From: Symsagittifera roscoffensis
Lineage: Eukaryota; Xenacoelomorpha; Acoela; Convolutidae
Assembly: GCF_963678635.1 (NCBI RefSeq)
Contig: NC_087070.1
Coordinates: 5,430,539-5,494,538 of the forward strand
Direction: 5' to 3'
Length of the DNA stretch: 64,000 nt
Shown: piece by piece, positions 1-11,329 of the stretch
Numbering within the stretch: position 1 is the stretch's first letter
Layout of the letters: every line of letters starts with the position of its first letter
Position numbers and translations under genes: made by a program
Notes under the pieces: generated by a model
Told to the model about the DNA's origin: nothing
The model's input: the letters and a program-made list of their open reading frames with translations, nothing else
Database searches by the model: none

Positions 1-260
1 TTGTCGAAATTTAACTAATTTCTATGTTTTCGTTTTATAACAGGTTCTGGTGCCTCAGTTGTTAATCTTGAAGTTAAACCATTTGGGCAGTTTTTAAATT
101 CAGCCCGCAACTCGCGTAGTTTCCGAGAAAAAATTGCTTTTTCATTTTTCAAAAATGGACTTCAGAAACTCGTTGTTGAATTTTGATGATGTTTTTCAAT
201 GAGACCGGTGCCTGAGTATTCAAGTTTTGTTTTCAATTCCAATTCCAATTTGGAGCTTGG
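1..260 (+). repeat. Diverged tandem repeat, family F (partial array)
   Basis: Two units recognisable by a 'ggtgcctcag' core (near 48 and 201) followed by a 'cgagaaaaatt' block. The same units recur at 1690-2870. The array runs off the left edge. No coding potential seen. Confidence 0.55.
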
Positions 261-1689
261 AGTGAGACTGTTTCAGCCATGTTAAGGTCCAAAGTGCATG
301 TTGAAGAAATATAGGCTTTATTTACTTGTTTAAGCATCAACGCATATGAAGTGATGCATTTTTTTTATTTTAAAGCCAAGTTTACACCAATCTATTATTT
401 AATTTAGCGAGACGTTTCCAGCCATATTTAAGAAGTCCCTATGTTGATATAGTTAAGAATTTTATCTTTACATGTTACAGCTACAGTTTTTTTTTACTTA
501 CCTATGCTGTGCAAATAGATTGAAATACTCTTTCTAGCCTTCGGATTGTTTTTCCTTTTTTTTGCTGAAAAAAGATTTGCAGTCAATTGGTTGTTTTTTC
601 CTTAAAAGCTTTGCCTTAGTTTGTTCCTTTTGGATTCAATTTATAATTTGGCAAGTTTTTGTTTTCTTTTCAAAAATTCCTCGCAATGTGTTTTTTTAGA
701 ATAAAAGCTTCGCAGCCATTCAACCTTTTTAAAAAAAAAAACAACCCGGGGATATTTGTCTTCTATGCAACAATTAGATATTCTGTGATATAGCTTTTTT
801 ATAGCAGGAAGTTTTCTACTGTTTTTTCCTTTTATACTTTTTTGCTTAGTGATATATCTGGTTATAGCATGTAATTTCAATAAAGTTTTCTTCTGATTTT
901 TCCGTTTATTCTTCTTGCATTGATGGTTTTTAGAAAGCACTAGTGATTTTTTTTGTTTGTTTTTCACAGTTTAAACTTTGCTAACTTTATTTATACGATT
1001 TGCTCTACTGTTGAATCGGCTTGATGTATAAATCATTAAACGTTTTTTTTTTTCAGAAAAACACCCGATACTCGCTGAATTGGCCTCATCTATCTCATTT
1101 TTGTTACTATACAAATGACCCCCGGTACCTTCTTCATTTTGGGGAAAAATTGTTTTAAATGTGCTGAAAATAAAAATAAACTGGATCTTGTGTTGATTAA
1201 TCATCTTAGTGTTATCTTGCTCTGCAAAATGTTTACGCTTAATGTCTGCGCCACTGTTAAGTTTTGTTGTATAGTCTTACTCAAAAAAAATGTTTCTTTT
1301 TTTGGAATTGAGAGATATACCTACTTTTTTGAAAGAGAAAAATAGTTATTTTGTTAAGCTTTTCCTCAATTGTTTTTAAAAAATTAGATATTCTAATTTT
1401 TGACGCTGTCATCAAAAATTTGAGCTCGGCAAGGGTTTTTTGCCTTGAGCTTCTTGTTAGAGATTCTTTTATCGTAAAGCAGTTTTATTTCAATATAATT
1501 TTCACTGTGAAAATTATATCAAATTTTTGTCTGGTTTATTTTTTAAATGACTTGCGATGATCATTTGGAAAGCAGAAACTTGGTTACTGGTTTAGTAGTT
1601 TTAAAGAATACATGTCACTGCACTTCTATGTTTTTAAAAATAAAGTTTAAAAGTTTATTTCTGATTTTTTACTTGTTTGATAGTTCTTC
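261..1689. other. T-rich stretch without a recognisable gene
   Basis: I see only short, low-complexity open frames (Lys/Asn-rich on the minus strand, Phe/Leu-rich on the plus strand), which follow from the T-rich composition. The block at 1551-1580 recurs nearly unchanged at 3701-3730, so part of this stretch is dispersed repeat. Confidence 0.5.
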
Positions 1690-2870
1690 ATTTATTTAAT
1701 TTTGACGGGACCCGGTGCCTCAGTTGTTAATCCTGATTTCAAACTATTATAGGGAGCTTCTATTTTAAGCCCCCAACGCATGTAGTTTTCGAGAAAAATT
1801 GTTATTTAGAGATTTTTATGTTGACCTTTTGATTGTGATCCTATTGTTTTTCACTGACATCGGTGCCTCAATTTGGCACCTTCAATTTTCACTTTAAAGT
1901 TTCAGCTTCGTAAAGGAAGTAGCTCTTCTGGTTTTGGAGAAAAACCTTTTTGTTGTTTTTAAAGATATGTTTCTTCAATGTTTTTTAATTCTTCAATTGT
2001 TTGTTTCTGGTTGATTCTAAACAAGACCGGGTGGCTCAGTTTTCAACTTCTGGTTTTCAACTCTGGTTTTTTAGGTCCAAAAAGAAGATCAGAAATCCTA
2101 AAGTTTTCGAGAAAAGTTGCTTTCTGGTTCATTGTTCAACAAGACTGGCGATTCAAGTTTTAACATCTAATTTTCAACATATCTTCAGAGTTTAAAAAAG
2201 AAGGCCAGTGGTTGTTTAGTTTAGTTGAGAATAATTGCTTTTTGAGTTTCATTTTTTAACCTCTAATTTTCAAGTCTGAGCTCTAAAAAAAGCTCTGAAA
2301 TCTTTTAGTGCTTCAAATATGATTGTCTTAATTTTTTCAACTAATCTCTGGAGATTGCCGAAGTTTGTTTGCTTATCGCGAAAAAATGCTTTAATAAGTT
2401 TAAAAGAGAAAAGTTTTTTTTTGTTAATGAATTTTTGAAAGTTTCTGTTTTTTTTAGCGGAACTGGTGCTCAATTATTAAGCTTTTATTTAGTAATTATT
2501 TTTTGACCTTCAAAAAGAAAGAGTTTTTTTTTGAGAAAAATTCCTTTTTTAAAAATTTTTCAATATTGCTGATTTTTCGTTTACAACGGGACCGGTACCT
2601 CAGTATTAACAAAAACGCAGTATTTAGAGAAAAAAACACAGAGCTCAGAAAACCACTTTTTTGAAATGAAAACTTTCATTAAATGAAAACAATTTGTGGT
2701 TGATCAGTTATTATACTTTCGTCTTACAGTGGGAATCGGCATTTCAATTGCTAGTCCTGGTTTTTTGAACTAGAATATTGAGCTTAAAAAGTGGAGCCCT
2801 CATTAGAGCTTTTAAAAAATCACTTTTTTTCTGATAAATTCTTGTTGCGACCATTGAAAATAGAGAGAAA
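1690..2870 (+). repeat. Diverged tandem repeat array, family F
   Basis: About seven units spaced roughly 115-165 bp. Each opens with a variant of 'gaccggtgcctcag' (near 1706, 1858, 2022, 2137, 2459, 2585 and 2731), followed by a variant of 'gttttcaa' and then a 'gttttcgagaaaaattgc' block. Units differ by many substitutions and indels, so the array looks old. The organisation (a 'cgagaaaa' block inside a 120-180 bp unit) resembles family E at 42.6-49.6 kb, but I cannot say whether they are related. Confidence 0.6.
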
Positions 2871-3739
2871 CTTTGTTTTCGAGTGCTTTAATTTTTTCAT
2901 TTTTTCTTTTCCACGCAAAATCAATTGCCTAAATAATAATCGGAATTGGTCGAATAATATATCATATTGGTCTTGATTCGATTATTTCAAACATTTTTCC
3001 CAGTGTCGAAACAACCGGTTAGAAGTTTTTTGTTAGTTTAATTTCGAGCGGGTAAAGCGATCGAGTAAGTAACGTTTTAAAAATTAGTCAATTAGGCTTC
3101 AAAAAAATTTAATTTTCTAAATCTAAACTTGTTTTGGACACTTTCTTAAGCGCTTCCTTTGCAAAAGAAGTTTTCTAAAAAAGATGAAAATTTTTGTTCA
3201 ACGTTGGAAAAAAGTTTTAAAAAGTCTTCTTTCTTTTTTGTTATTGGTTTTATGAAGACAGCTGTTGTTGATTATGCCTTATTTACTTATTTTATCCGCG
3301 CTCGTTTAACTCTTCCGTCACACTATGCCCAAGAAAATACACTAACTAGAAAAAAAATGTTTCTTTTTGTAGTTTTTCATAAACGTGGTCTAAACGTTTT
3401 GTGGTATTTGAATCGCAACCGGCTATCTTTGTTGATTATTTGATGTCCTTTTTTTTAAAATAGGACACGGTAAGGTAAATAATTTGAAATATGCTTTTTT
3501 GTAATTTTGGAGGTATCTCGCCATCAAAAAATGAATGTTGAGATTTTTTCGAAAAAGCTTTTAAAGATTCATTTGACTAATTTTACTCATTTTCATTGGC
3601 GCTTGGTTCTCTGCGTGCTTTTTGCCTTGGGGCTCTGAGTTGGTTTTTCTAAGTTATGACCACAGTTATTCTAGCGGGTTTTCTTGCTTATATTTTCATG
3701 ACTTGTGATGATCATTTGGAATGCAGAAAAATCTTCAAT
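2871..3739. other. Intergenic, no gene seen
   Basis: T-rich sequence with short chance open frames only. 3701-3730 repeats 1551-1580 with two or three differences and may be the edge of a dispersed element. Confidence 0.5.
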
Positions 3740-3990
3740 GGTTCGCAAGTTTTTTTTACCCGCTGCATAGCATTGACAATTTAATAGTATTTTTATCGGT
3801 ATTTTATGTGGCTAATGATTACATGTGTTCAAGCGACTTTGGTGCAACTCATAATCTCTAGGTTAGTGGTTCGATTCTGACACATAGCAAAAGCTTTTTT
3901 TTTCATGACGTCTCTACCATTTTTCCTTAATTTATCTTTGTGCCTTCTTTTGTTATCTTTTTTGCGGTTCTTACTTTCCTGTTTAGCCGC
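3740..3990 (+). repeat. Dispersed repeat with tRNA-like module, family C
   Basis: Shares the order 'gcatagcattgacaatt' - 'tgtggctaatg' - a B-box-like 'gtggttcgattctga' (around 3866) - a T-rich tail with copies near 12515-12960, 20340-20630, 21280-21525 and 40900-41190. The B box suggests a pol III promoter inherited from a tRNA. No acceptor stem can be folded, so it is not a working tRNA gene. Confidence 0.5.
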
Positions 3991-4369
3991 TTGTATTCCC
4001 AAAGTGAAAGGAGAAGGAAGAAGGACAAAAACTAAGTCTAGCAACAGCAGTGATAATTTATGTTGGCTTCCTGTATTTCAAAAAAAAACGTTTCCCAGTC
4101 AGCTCTATTTTGTCAATGAACATAATAAAAAGTTTTGGTCTTGTTTTTTTAGTATTTTTTATGAAAATGTTTTGGAAGTTAATCCACGGTTAGGTTCAGT
4201 TTTTAGCTGTTTGATTTCCTTCGAAGTTCAATTCAATTTTATTCAATAAAAGAACGAAAAATTACGCTCTCAAATAACGAAAGTTGAATTGGCTAAAAAG
4301 TTATAAATGGCATTTTCCCCGAATTTACCAGAATGAAAGTTTTGTACTCCTCAAGTTAGGATGTTTCTT
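3991..4369. other. Intergenic, no gene seen
   Basis: One open frame spans this area but has no recognisable domain and lies partly in repeat C. I do not support it as a gene. Confidence 0.4.
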
Positions 4370-4560
4370 TTTACGTGTTTCATTTATGGGGTTTCTTTTG
4401 ATTTTCTCAGAAATGCATTTTTTTTAAAATGTGTGCTGCAAATTAAATAATGTCTGCTTAAGAAAAAATATGGCTATTGCATTGTACGTTGTGCATTTAT
4501 GCGGTTTGTGTTTCTCAGAACTGCAATTGAAGAAAAGTTCCTACACTAGAGGATAAAATT
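4370..4560 (+). repeat. Tandem repeat, family G (two units)
   Basis: Two units, about 108 bp apart, each carrying a 'tttctcagaa-tgca' core (near 4403 and 4511). The same unit forms a longer array at 6340-7130. Confidence 0.55.
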
Positions 4561-5339
4561 AAGCGCAACCTTGGGTTTTTACTCTATGAAGTGCCTGTTT
4601 ATAAGAAGCTTTTTGGACAATGACAAATTAGAATTTTAAACAAAGTTTTAACATCGACCGACAGCAAATGATCTGAATGGTAACTTCCCAATTGGCATAA
4701 ATCAAACAGCATAAAAAATGAAACTTTCTAGTGGCAAAAATTCACAGAAATTCAAATAATATTTTTAACCTTTTTGTCAAGCACGAAAACCTGCGAACAG
4801 GATTTGGAAATAATTGATTCCAAACAAGTATCAAGCGACGATTCTGTTTGAAATATCACCACAAGAAGCTTATTAGTAACCGCAAGCGTATGCTTTTCGC
4901 TTTTTAAAACTTCTATAATTGTTTCATTTTCAAAATTCTAGAATGTCAATCAACAGTTGAAGTGACAATTTGACTAATTTTCTCCTCTTGTTCACAAAAA
5001 AGTTTTTCTCGTTATTTTCAAGGCAACTTCTGCACGAATCTTGTGCCATTTGAGAAGAATTTCATTTTTATGCCATTTGGGAAAAAAATGCCGTTCAAGG
5101 CATAAATATCTGAACTGAATTACTTTCTCTGAAAGTCTCCATTTTTAGTTTGAAGCACTTACTAGTTTTTTCCGTGTCTGAAAATGCCAGTTTTCATTAT
5201 CCGCAATAAGTTCAAAACGCGTGAAGTTATGACAAGCTGCTGAGTGTAGTAAAGTTGTCATACTAGTTGTTTCAATTTTCTCGCGGATACAGTTTCACAT
5301 CGCATGAACAACTTTTTACTCCACTTACTCGGTAAAGAG
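4561..5339. other. Intergenic, no gene seen
   Basis: AT-rich, no long open frame and no repeat I can place with confidence. Confidence 0.4.
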
Positions 5340-5759
5340 GGGTATTTTAACTTATTCCGCCCAAAAAATCAAGAAATCAACGTCTTGAAATGAAACTGTT
5401 TTGTTCCTATCTGATTGGCTAGAATTAGCCAATCAAATTTCAGTACCATCTCAAAGCGTTTTTGTTCAAATAAGCCAAGTTGGCCAAAAATATATAATGT
5501 TTGATAAAATTCCAAATTATTTCAAATATGCTTAAAAATGTATCCAAAAAAACATAGAAATAGCTCCTGGAAAAAGACCACATTCACAGCTGCCCCAAAT
5601 TCCGCCTCGTTAGAAGTTGGCTAAATAATACAGTGATCGTATTTGTGTTAACCAAACAAACCAGTGCTATCAGTGTTTGTTTCTTTGCATTTCATTCATA
5701 CATTTAAAAATACAAAATTGCAAAATTAGGAAGTTTGGGCGGAATAATTTAAAAGACCC
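5340..5759. mobile_element. MITE-like inverted-repeat element 1
   Basis: The ends are inverted copies. The left end begins GGGTATTTTAACTTATTCCG and continues CCCAAA; the right end read in reverse complement begins GGGTCTTTTAAATTATTCCG and continues CCCAAA. About 24 of 26 positions match. There is no coding sequence inside, and length is 420 bp. AAAGAG lies directly left of the element and again 2 bp beyond its right end, so a target-site duplication is possible but not clean. A near-perfect hairpin (TGATTGGCTA and its complement, 4-nt loop) sits inside at 5412-5435. Confidence 0.7.
5412..5435. repeat. Short perfect palindrome
   Basis: TGATTGGCTA, four-base spacer GAAT, then TAGCCAATCA: two 10-bp arms with full complementarity, inside inverted-repeat element 1. 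Confidence 0.8.
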
Positions 5760-5912
5760 AGAAAGAGTTCACTGCGATGCAAAACTTAGTCGGATGATGG
5801 AAACTTGTGAAAACTTTTTCAAATAAGTGTGTTTTGTTCAAATTTGTTTTCTTATGTTTGTTACCAGATAAGCAACAGCTATATATGTATAGAAAATTGG
5901 TTACGTAGATTG

Positions 5913-6109
5913 ATTTAGACAACCTCGTTTTCAGACTTGTCAGTAATTAGACAAACACTGTATTAACCAATCAGAATCGAAACAAGGAAGAAATGAATAA
6001 TTAATAATTATTTATTTATTTCGTAAATTTGCTTTCTCATCTCGATTCTGATTGGTTAATATGCTAATTGTCTGCTTACTGACGAGTATGAATAGGCGGT
6101 TGTCTAAAT
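5913..6109. mobile_element. MITE-like or foldback element 2
   Basis: Almost the whole 197-bp element is two inverted arms of about 70 bp. Left arm blocks: ATTTAGACAACC, CTTGTCAGTAA, TTAACCAATCAGAATCGA. Each block is found in the same order in the reverse complement of the right arm. The loop is AT-rich (gaataattaataattattt). No open frame. Confidence 0.75.
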
Positions 6110-6339
6110 ACAGACCGCACTCCCCCCTCTATTCATGTGTTTTTTTTTGACAACCATTTCTGTTTAAAATATGCATTTCAAAAATTTCTTTAGTTTTCAT
6201 TTTCGCGCGTTCGTATTTGACTACTCACTATTTATATAATACCTGCATAAAAAGTTTTATTTAAATATATTTTCTGAAAATTGTTATAAGCTGTTGAAAA
6301 TGTGGCAGCCAAAATTGAATTTCTGAAAATCAAATAAGG

Positions 6340-7130
6340 GGGGAAAATAGTTCACAAGATCCATTACATGCTTTCATGCATGCCGTTTCTTTTTCTCAGA
6401 AATGCATTTGAAGAAAAATGTATGTAACAAATGCATTGATTTTTCCAGGAGAAATGAATAATGTTATTGCATTTAAAGTCTTTGTGTTTAAGCCGCTTCT
6501 ATATCTCAGATTTGCTTTTGAGGAATTCTGTGTAGCAAATTGGTTATTGCATTTAAAAAAATTGGCTTTTGCCATTTAAATGTTTTCATGTATGCTGTTT
6601 CGATTTCTCAGAAATGCAACCGAAGAAGTTTGTAGCAAATGCATTGGTAACTGCATGAGAAGTACGTTGGTTATTGCGTTTCACGTGTTTTCATATCAGA
6701 GGATTTTATTTCTCATAAATGCTGGTGAAGAATTGGGTGACCGGCAGATAAGACGACAGCCGTTAAGACGACAACCGTTTTTAATGGGACTTTAAGTCGA
6801 CGCTACATGCAATTCTTCATATTGTATTTCTGAAAAATTTAAACCGCTTAAATTCCAACTGCTCATTTTACACGTAATAACTTTTATTTGCCGTCTTTGT
6901 CTTGTCGTTTTAATGACCTGTCGCTTATTTACCTATTTTCGAAGAATTGTTTAACATCGTCTTAATATCCCATCGAAAATTGTTGTCGTCTTAACTGCTG
7001 TCGTCTTATTTGCCGGAGATCTTAGAAAGTTCATTGGTTTTTGCGTGATAAATATATTAGTGATTGCGTTTTACGTGTTCGCTGTTAAGCGCTGATTCTC
7101 AGAAATGCATTTGAAATGTGTGTATGGTTG
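6340..7130 (+). repeat. Tandem repeat array, family G
   Basis: Units of roughly 101-110 bp carrying 'tttctcagaaatgcatttg' variants near 6393, 6503, 6604, 6708 and 7096, with 'gtgtagcaaatgcattgg-tattgc' blocks between. The array is split by the inverted-repeat element at 6741-7016, which inserted inside one unit. Confidence 0.65.
6741..7016. mobile_element. MITE-like inverted-repeat element 3, inserted in repeat G
   Basis: Left end CCGGCAGATAAGACGACAGC; right end in reverse complement CCGGCAAATAAGACGACAGC. The match continues through 'gttaagacgacaac' and 'aatgggac-tttaag', so the terminal inverted repeats are about 55-60 bp. A 'taagacgaca' motif occurs twice in each arm. 276 bp, no coding sequence. 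It interrupts a family G unit between 'ggtgaagaattg' and 'agaaagttcattgg'. I see no clear target-site duplication, so I do not assign a superfamily. Confidence 0.8.
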
Positions 7131-8155
7131 TCTTAATATAACATCAAACCCGATTCTTATCTTAACGTCTGCCGCAAGATGATGTCCTTACAGCTAGCCA
7201 AAATTGCTGTTTTTCTGAAAAAATGCAATTTTCTGTGGTGATCTCAATTTGAAAGCTAGATATTAATTGGACGTCAAACAAAGAGCTTTTATGCTACCCG
7301 GCGGAATAACCAGCTGTAAAAACAGGTAACAAACGAAATCTTCTTTCATGTACCTTGTAGTTTTTCAAATGTTTAGGATGGCGGGTTCCAAAAATAGCTC
7401 TTCAGAATCTGATTCAAAAAAGTATGGATACTGTTAGAAAATAGGGACTCTATGGTAGACAAAACTAATCGATGAAGTCAACCAAAGTGTTAGCTTACCT
7501 ACATTTTTGCCTGAATTGCCCGAACCACCTGGCCTCTAAAGGAATTTTGCTAGCAGCAGATTTTGGATTATAGAGCAGAATAATTTATAGAGCAGCAGGT
7601 AGGGCAGAGTTTCAATTCAACGGCAGAGTTTACCCATTTTACCCAAATTTTGTAAAATGATAATATGAAGGCTGAGATTCTGTTTCTCAAAAATACAAAA
7701 TACTCATTTTGCACTACTATTAACAGTTTTTTCAAATTGCTAAGAAATACAAAATTAACATCTATTCACAGCACTTCAAATCTACTATACTGCTTCTGCT
7801 TCTTGAAAATGCTCCGCTCCTTTGCCAAATTGAAACTTTTCTCCCAAAAACAGTTTTTTCAATTAACGCTTGGTTACTTTACTTTTTTCTTCGTTTTCTT
7901 ATACTTTTTTTCATAGAGCAGGAGATGTGCTCGATATAGCAACATAATTCTTTGGGGCCTGCTGAACAACCTAGCCAAAATGCTATCTAGCATAGGCATT
8001 TTTTGTGTGTCTTGATGCGCTAGAGAAATCATATGTTAGGGCAACACACGCTAAAGCCACTAACCATTATTTAGGAAATTGCTCAAAACAAAGGTACTAG
8101 TTTACTGTCCCGTGACAAAGCTAGTTAAGGTGATTGGTCCCGCCTATTTTCTTCA
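7131..8155. other. Intergenic, no gene seen
   Basis: 7127-7180 looks like a decayed copy of the right end of element 3 ('gtcttaatat ... cttaacgtctgccg'). The rest has only chance open frames. Confidence 0.4.
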
Positions 8156-8159
8156 AAGC

Positions 8160-8233
8160 AGCGCCAGCACGGAAATTGAACCTACGACTTGGGGTTGGTA
8201 ACCGGATTCGTACCCGCTATACTAACTAGACGC
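8160..8233 (-). other. tRNA-like sequence, probably a pseudo-tRNA or SINE head
   Basis: Read on the minus strand it has an A-box-like 'tagttagtatagcgggt' and a B-box-like 'aggttcaatttcc' at tRNA spacing. Only about five of seven acceptor pairs form, and the T stem and anticodon stem contain mismatches. I do not call it a working tRNA gene. Confidence 0.35.
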
Positions 8234-8405
8234 GTTTCGACATCAATATAGAGACAAAAAATCGCTTACTGATAGATTTAGCCACATACTGTACCTCTGT
8301 TTTTATTAGGGACCACATCATTTTTGAGGGACCAAACAAGTTAACTAGTACCAAAACAAATGTAACCACAAAAACAAAGGATGCACTAGTTAAAAAGGTT
8401 TAATG

Positions 8406-8614
8406 GATCTACTTAACAATCTCCACCCCTTTCAAGAAAGGAGGGGGGGGGGGGCGAATGTTAAGTAGATCAAAATGGTCGAATTTTCGAACAATCAGAA
8501 TGCAGCAAAATTAGAATTCTCAATAGAAAGCTCAGTGCTAATTTAATGTATTTATTTAAAGGGGTGGAGATTCTTAAGTAGGTACCATAGGGGGGGGGGA
8601 TTGTTAAGTAGATC
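8406..8614. mobile_element. Nested foldback / MITE-like element 4
   Basis: Outer ends are perfect inverted copies: GATCTACTTAACAATC at 8406 and its complement ending at 8614. A second copy of the right end ('cgaatgttaagtagatc') lies at 8454-8470, so the first 65 bp is itself a foldback. Another inverted piece, 'aaaggggtggagatt', mirrors 'aatctccacccctt'. Long G runs (8442-8453 and 8590-8599) lie beside the right ends. 'tttaat' is present just outside both ends and may be the target-site duplication. Confidence 0.7.
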
Positions 8615-9179
8615 GTGTTTAATTACTCAAACTGAGGTCTGTGGGTCTTGAACAAAATTAATGTTTGCTTAAGTTTATAATGTTTTGCTCTTGTAGACAG
8701 CAGTTTTGTAGACAGCAGTTTGTAGACAGCAGTTAAGTTTCTAGCAGCTATTTTTTTTCTGATATTTTTGATGGGCTTGTTTCTTAAAAGTTTGCAGTTA
8801 TAAAAGGTTGAAAGTATAATTTTGTTTCCATATTCAACAATTAATTTTTTTTTCAAAAAACTATATTTTTTCGGTTTCCTTGATTTTATTGACCCGCTTT
8901 TCCAAAATTTGATTTTTGTTGGTTTTTAACTTACCAACTACGACCAAGAATAAAATCAGTTTTTAGCGTCCATTTTAAGATCGCTTGAGAAGGTTTCGGC
9001 GAAAGTAATTTTGGCTTATTCGACTCATATTGCGTCGCTTACAAAGCGATACGTTTTTAAATAGGTGTTTAACAGATCAAAATGTTTGTGCCAACAAATT
9101 TTTTTGGCACAACGCGAATGAGCTCAAGTGTTGTCTACTTAGTTAAGGCTTTGATGATTTTGCTACTTTGCCGTAACTA
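8615..9179. other. Intergenic with a short triplicated motif
   Basis: 'tgtagacagcagtt' occurs three times in a row at 8694-8735. No gene seen in the rest. Confidence 0.55.
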
Positions 9180-10029
9180 GGATAGCCGGTCTTAAAAAAT
9201 ACGATTGTTTTCAAATAAGTGTCGTTCTTTTGTGTGGTGTGATAGAATGATCTGAACGAAAAAATAGAAATAAGGCATATTAGACAGTCATAGTCAAATT
9301 GGCTAAGTCGAACACTTTTTTGAAGAAGACGAAAAAAATCGCGAAAGAAATTTTATAATTTTCACAAATTTTTTCTAATCTTAAGCAGAAATGCGCTAAT
9401 AAACTCAAAGAAGTAACTTTGCCCAGGAAAAGTTTCCGCGGCTTAAATAACCTATTATATGCATGCACGTTGACCTTATTAGCTCGAAATTAGACCAAAT
9501 ATCAAAAATTTCAAACCGGTTAAAAATTTTTTAATGTCTTCGAATCACGACTTAAACGGCTTGAATACGATATAGTACTCATTCCGATAAGTATGTGTGG
9601 TACCTGACTTCGCGTGAAAAAAAACGAGGGTAGCCGGGCTCTGTGCAAGTAACACAGAATGTTCCGACCACAATCGAAAAAACAGTCTTCTGCGTTCTGT
9701 GATTATACATTTATAAAAACCCGTGGAAAATTAGTGATTTAAGCATAAAATACTACAATTGTCTTCATTAATTAAATAAACGAAAAGATGGACAAAAGTT
9801 CCAAAATAAAATTTTCATGGTTAAGAAAGCGCTTAATAAAGCTTCCAAAACTGTTTTTTTTTCTTAAGAAAATCAAGTTTTGCTTAAGCTTAATTAGCCA
9901 ATATTTATATATAACGAACGTTACACGATCGCTTTACTCGCTCAAAATTGAACTAAAAAGTTTTTAACCGGTTTTTCTCTACACGGGGAATTTTTTTTGA
10001 AATTTTTAATGTGAATGGAAACGCGACTG
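9180..10029 (+). repeat. Dispersed repeat, family B
   Basis: Carries the B-family order: 'ggatagccgg', 'gtgtcgttcttttgtgtggtg', 'cgctttactcgctcaaaattg', 'ggtttttctctacacgggg', 'gcgactgtaagggctctaatatg' and 'gtacctgacttcgcgtg'. Copies recur at 11330-11960, 19735-20060 and 20745-21200. No protein is encoded. Confidence 0.55.
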
Positions 10030-11130
10030 TAAGGGCTCTAATATGATATGTAACTCGACTGTTTCCGATGATTATTTATGTTACCTGATTTTGCGTGGAA
10101 AAAAAAGAAAAAACTAAAACCCACCCGAATACAAAGCTCCTCCACATTTTTCAAATGGTCGGAACGAAAAAGAAATAGCTAAAAGACACCCCAATACAAA
10201 TTTTCTCCGATTTTCAAATGGTCGGAACAATATCCTTCATTTGAATTCTGCTTCGAAACATTAATTTCATATGTTTCTCCAATATGGTATATAACTCGAC
10301 CGTTTACGATGATTATTTATGGTACCTGATTTTGCGTGGAAAAAAAGACAAAAACTAAAACCCATCCGAATACAAAGCTCCTCCACATTTTTCAAATGGT
10401 CGGAACGAAAAAGAAATAGCTAAAACACACCCGAATACAAATTTTCTCCGATTTTCAAATGGTCGGAACAATATCCTTCATTTGAATTCTGCTTCGAAAC
10501 ATTAATTTCATATGTTTCTCCAATATGGTATATAACTCGACCGTTTACGATGATTATTTATGGTACGTTATTTTGCGTGGAAAAAAAGACAATAAAACAC
10601 ACCCGAAAACAAATTTTCTCCGATTTTCAAATGGTCGGAACAATATCCTTCATTTGAATTCTGCTTCGAAACATTAATTTCATATGTTTCTCCAATATGG
10701 TATATAACTCGACCGTTTACGATGATTATTTATGGTACGTTATTTTGCGTGGAAAAAAAGACAAAAACTAAAACACACCCGAATACAAATTTTCTCCGAC
10801 TTTCAAATGGTCGGAACAATATCCTTCATTTGAGTTCTGCTTCGAAACATTAATTTCATATGTTTCTCCAATATGGTATATAACTCGACCGTTTACGATG
10901 ATTTTTTATGGTGCCTGATTTTGCGTGGAAAAAAGACAAAAACTAAAACCCACCCGAATACAAAGCTCCTCCACATTTTTCAAATGGTCGGAACGAAAAA
11001 GAAAAAGCTAAAACACACGAATACAAAGTTTCTCCGATTTTCAAATGGTCGGAACAATAACCTTAATTTAAATTCCGCTTCGCAACATAAATTTCATAAA
11101 ATAACATCCGTTTATTTCAAATGGCTTTCG
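10030..11130 (+). repeat. Satellite-like amplification of part of repeat B
   Basis: The segment 'tatataactcgaccgttt' - 'ggtacctgattttgcgtgg' - 'tcaaatggtcggaac' - 'aatatccttcatttgaattc' is repeated head to tail. The block 'catatgtttctccaatatgg' starts near 10268, 10509, 10681 and 10857, giving spacings of about 241, 172 and 176 bp. Long and short units therefore alternate; the long unit carries an extra 'caaatggtcgg' half-unit. Units are nearly identical, so the amplification is recent compared with the other repeats here. Confidence 0.8.
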
Positions 11131-11329
11131 TAATTTATTAATTTTCTATTTGAGCTTCAAAGTTTTTGAAATGTTGTTTGTTGGTATATGCAATTTTTAA
11201 AGATTGATTAAATAAGACACAATCACAAACTAATAAATTACTATATATTCACATTGGAGCACAATGAGCCCTTATTTTTACTACTCCGACTTCATAACTT
11301 TGGCAAGTCCGAAAAGGTTTTTTGCAGCA

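Noticed and set aside
641-1204. Two minus-strand open frames rich in K/N as small genes
   Set aside because: Low-complexity composition, no domain, and no sign of splicing or conservation visible.
3905-4249. 114-aa open frame as a gene
   Set aside because: It starts inside a repeat C copy and shows no recognisable domain.
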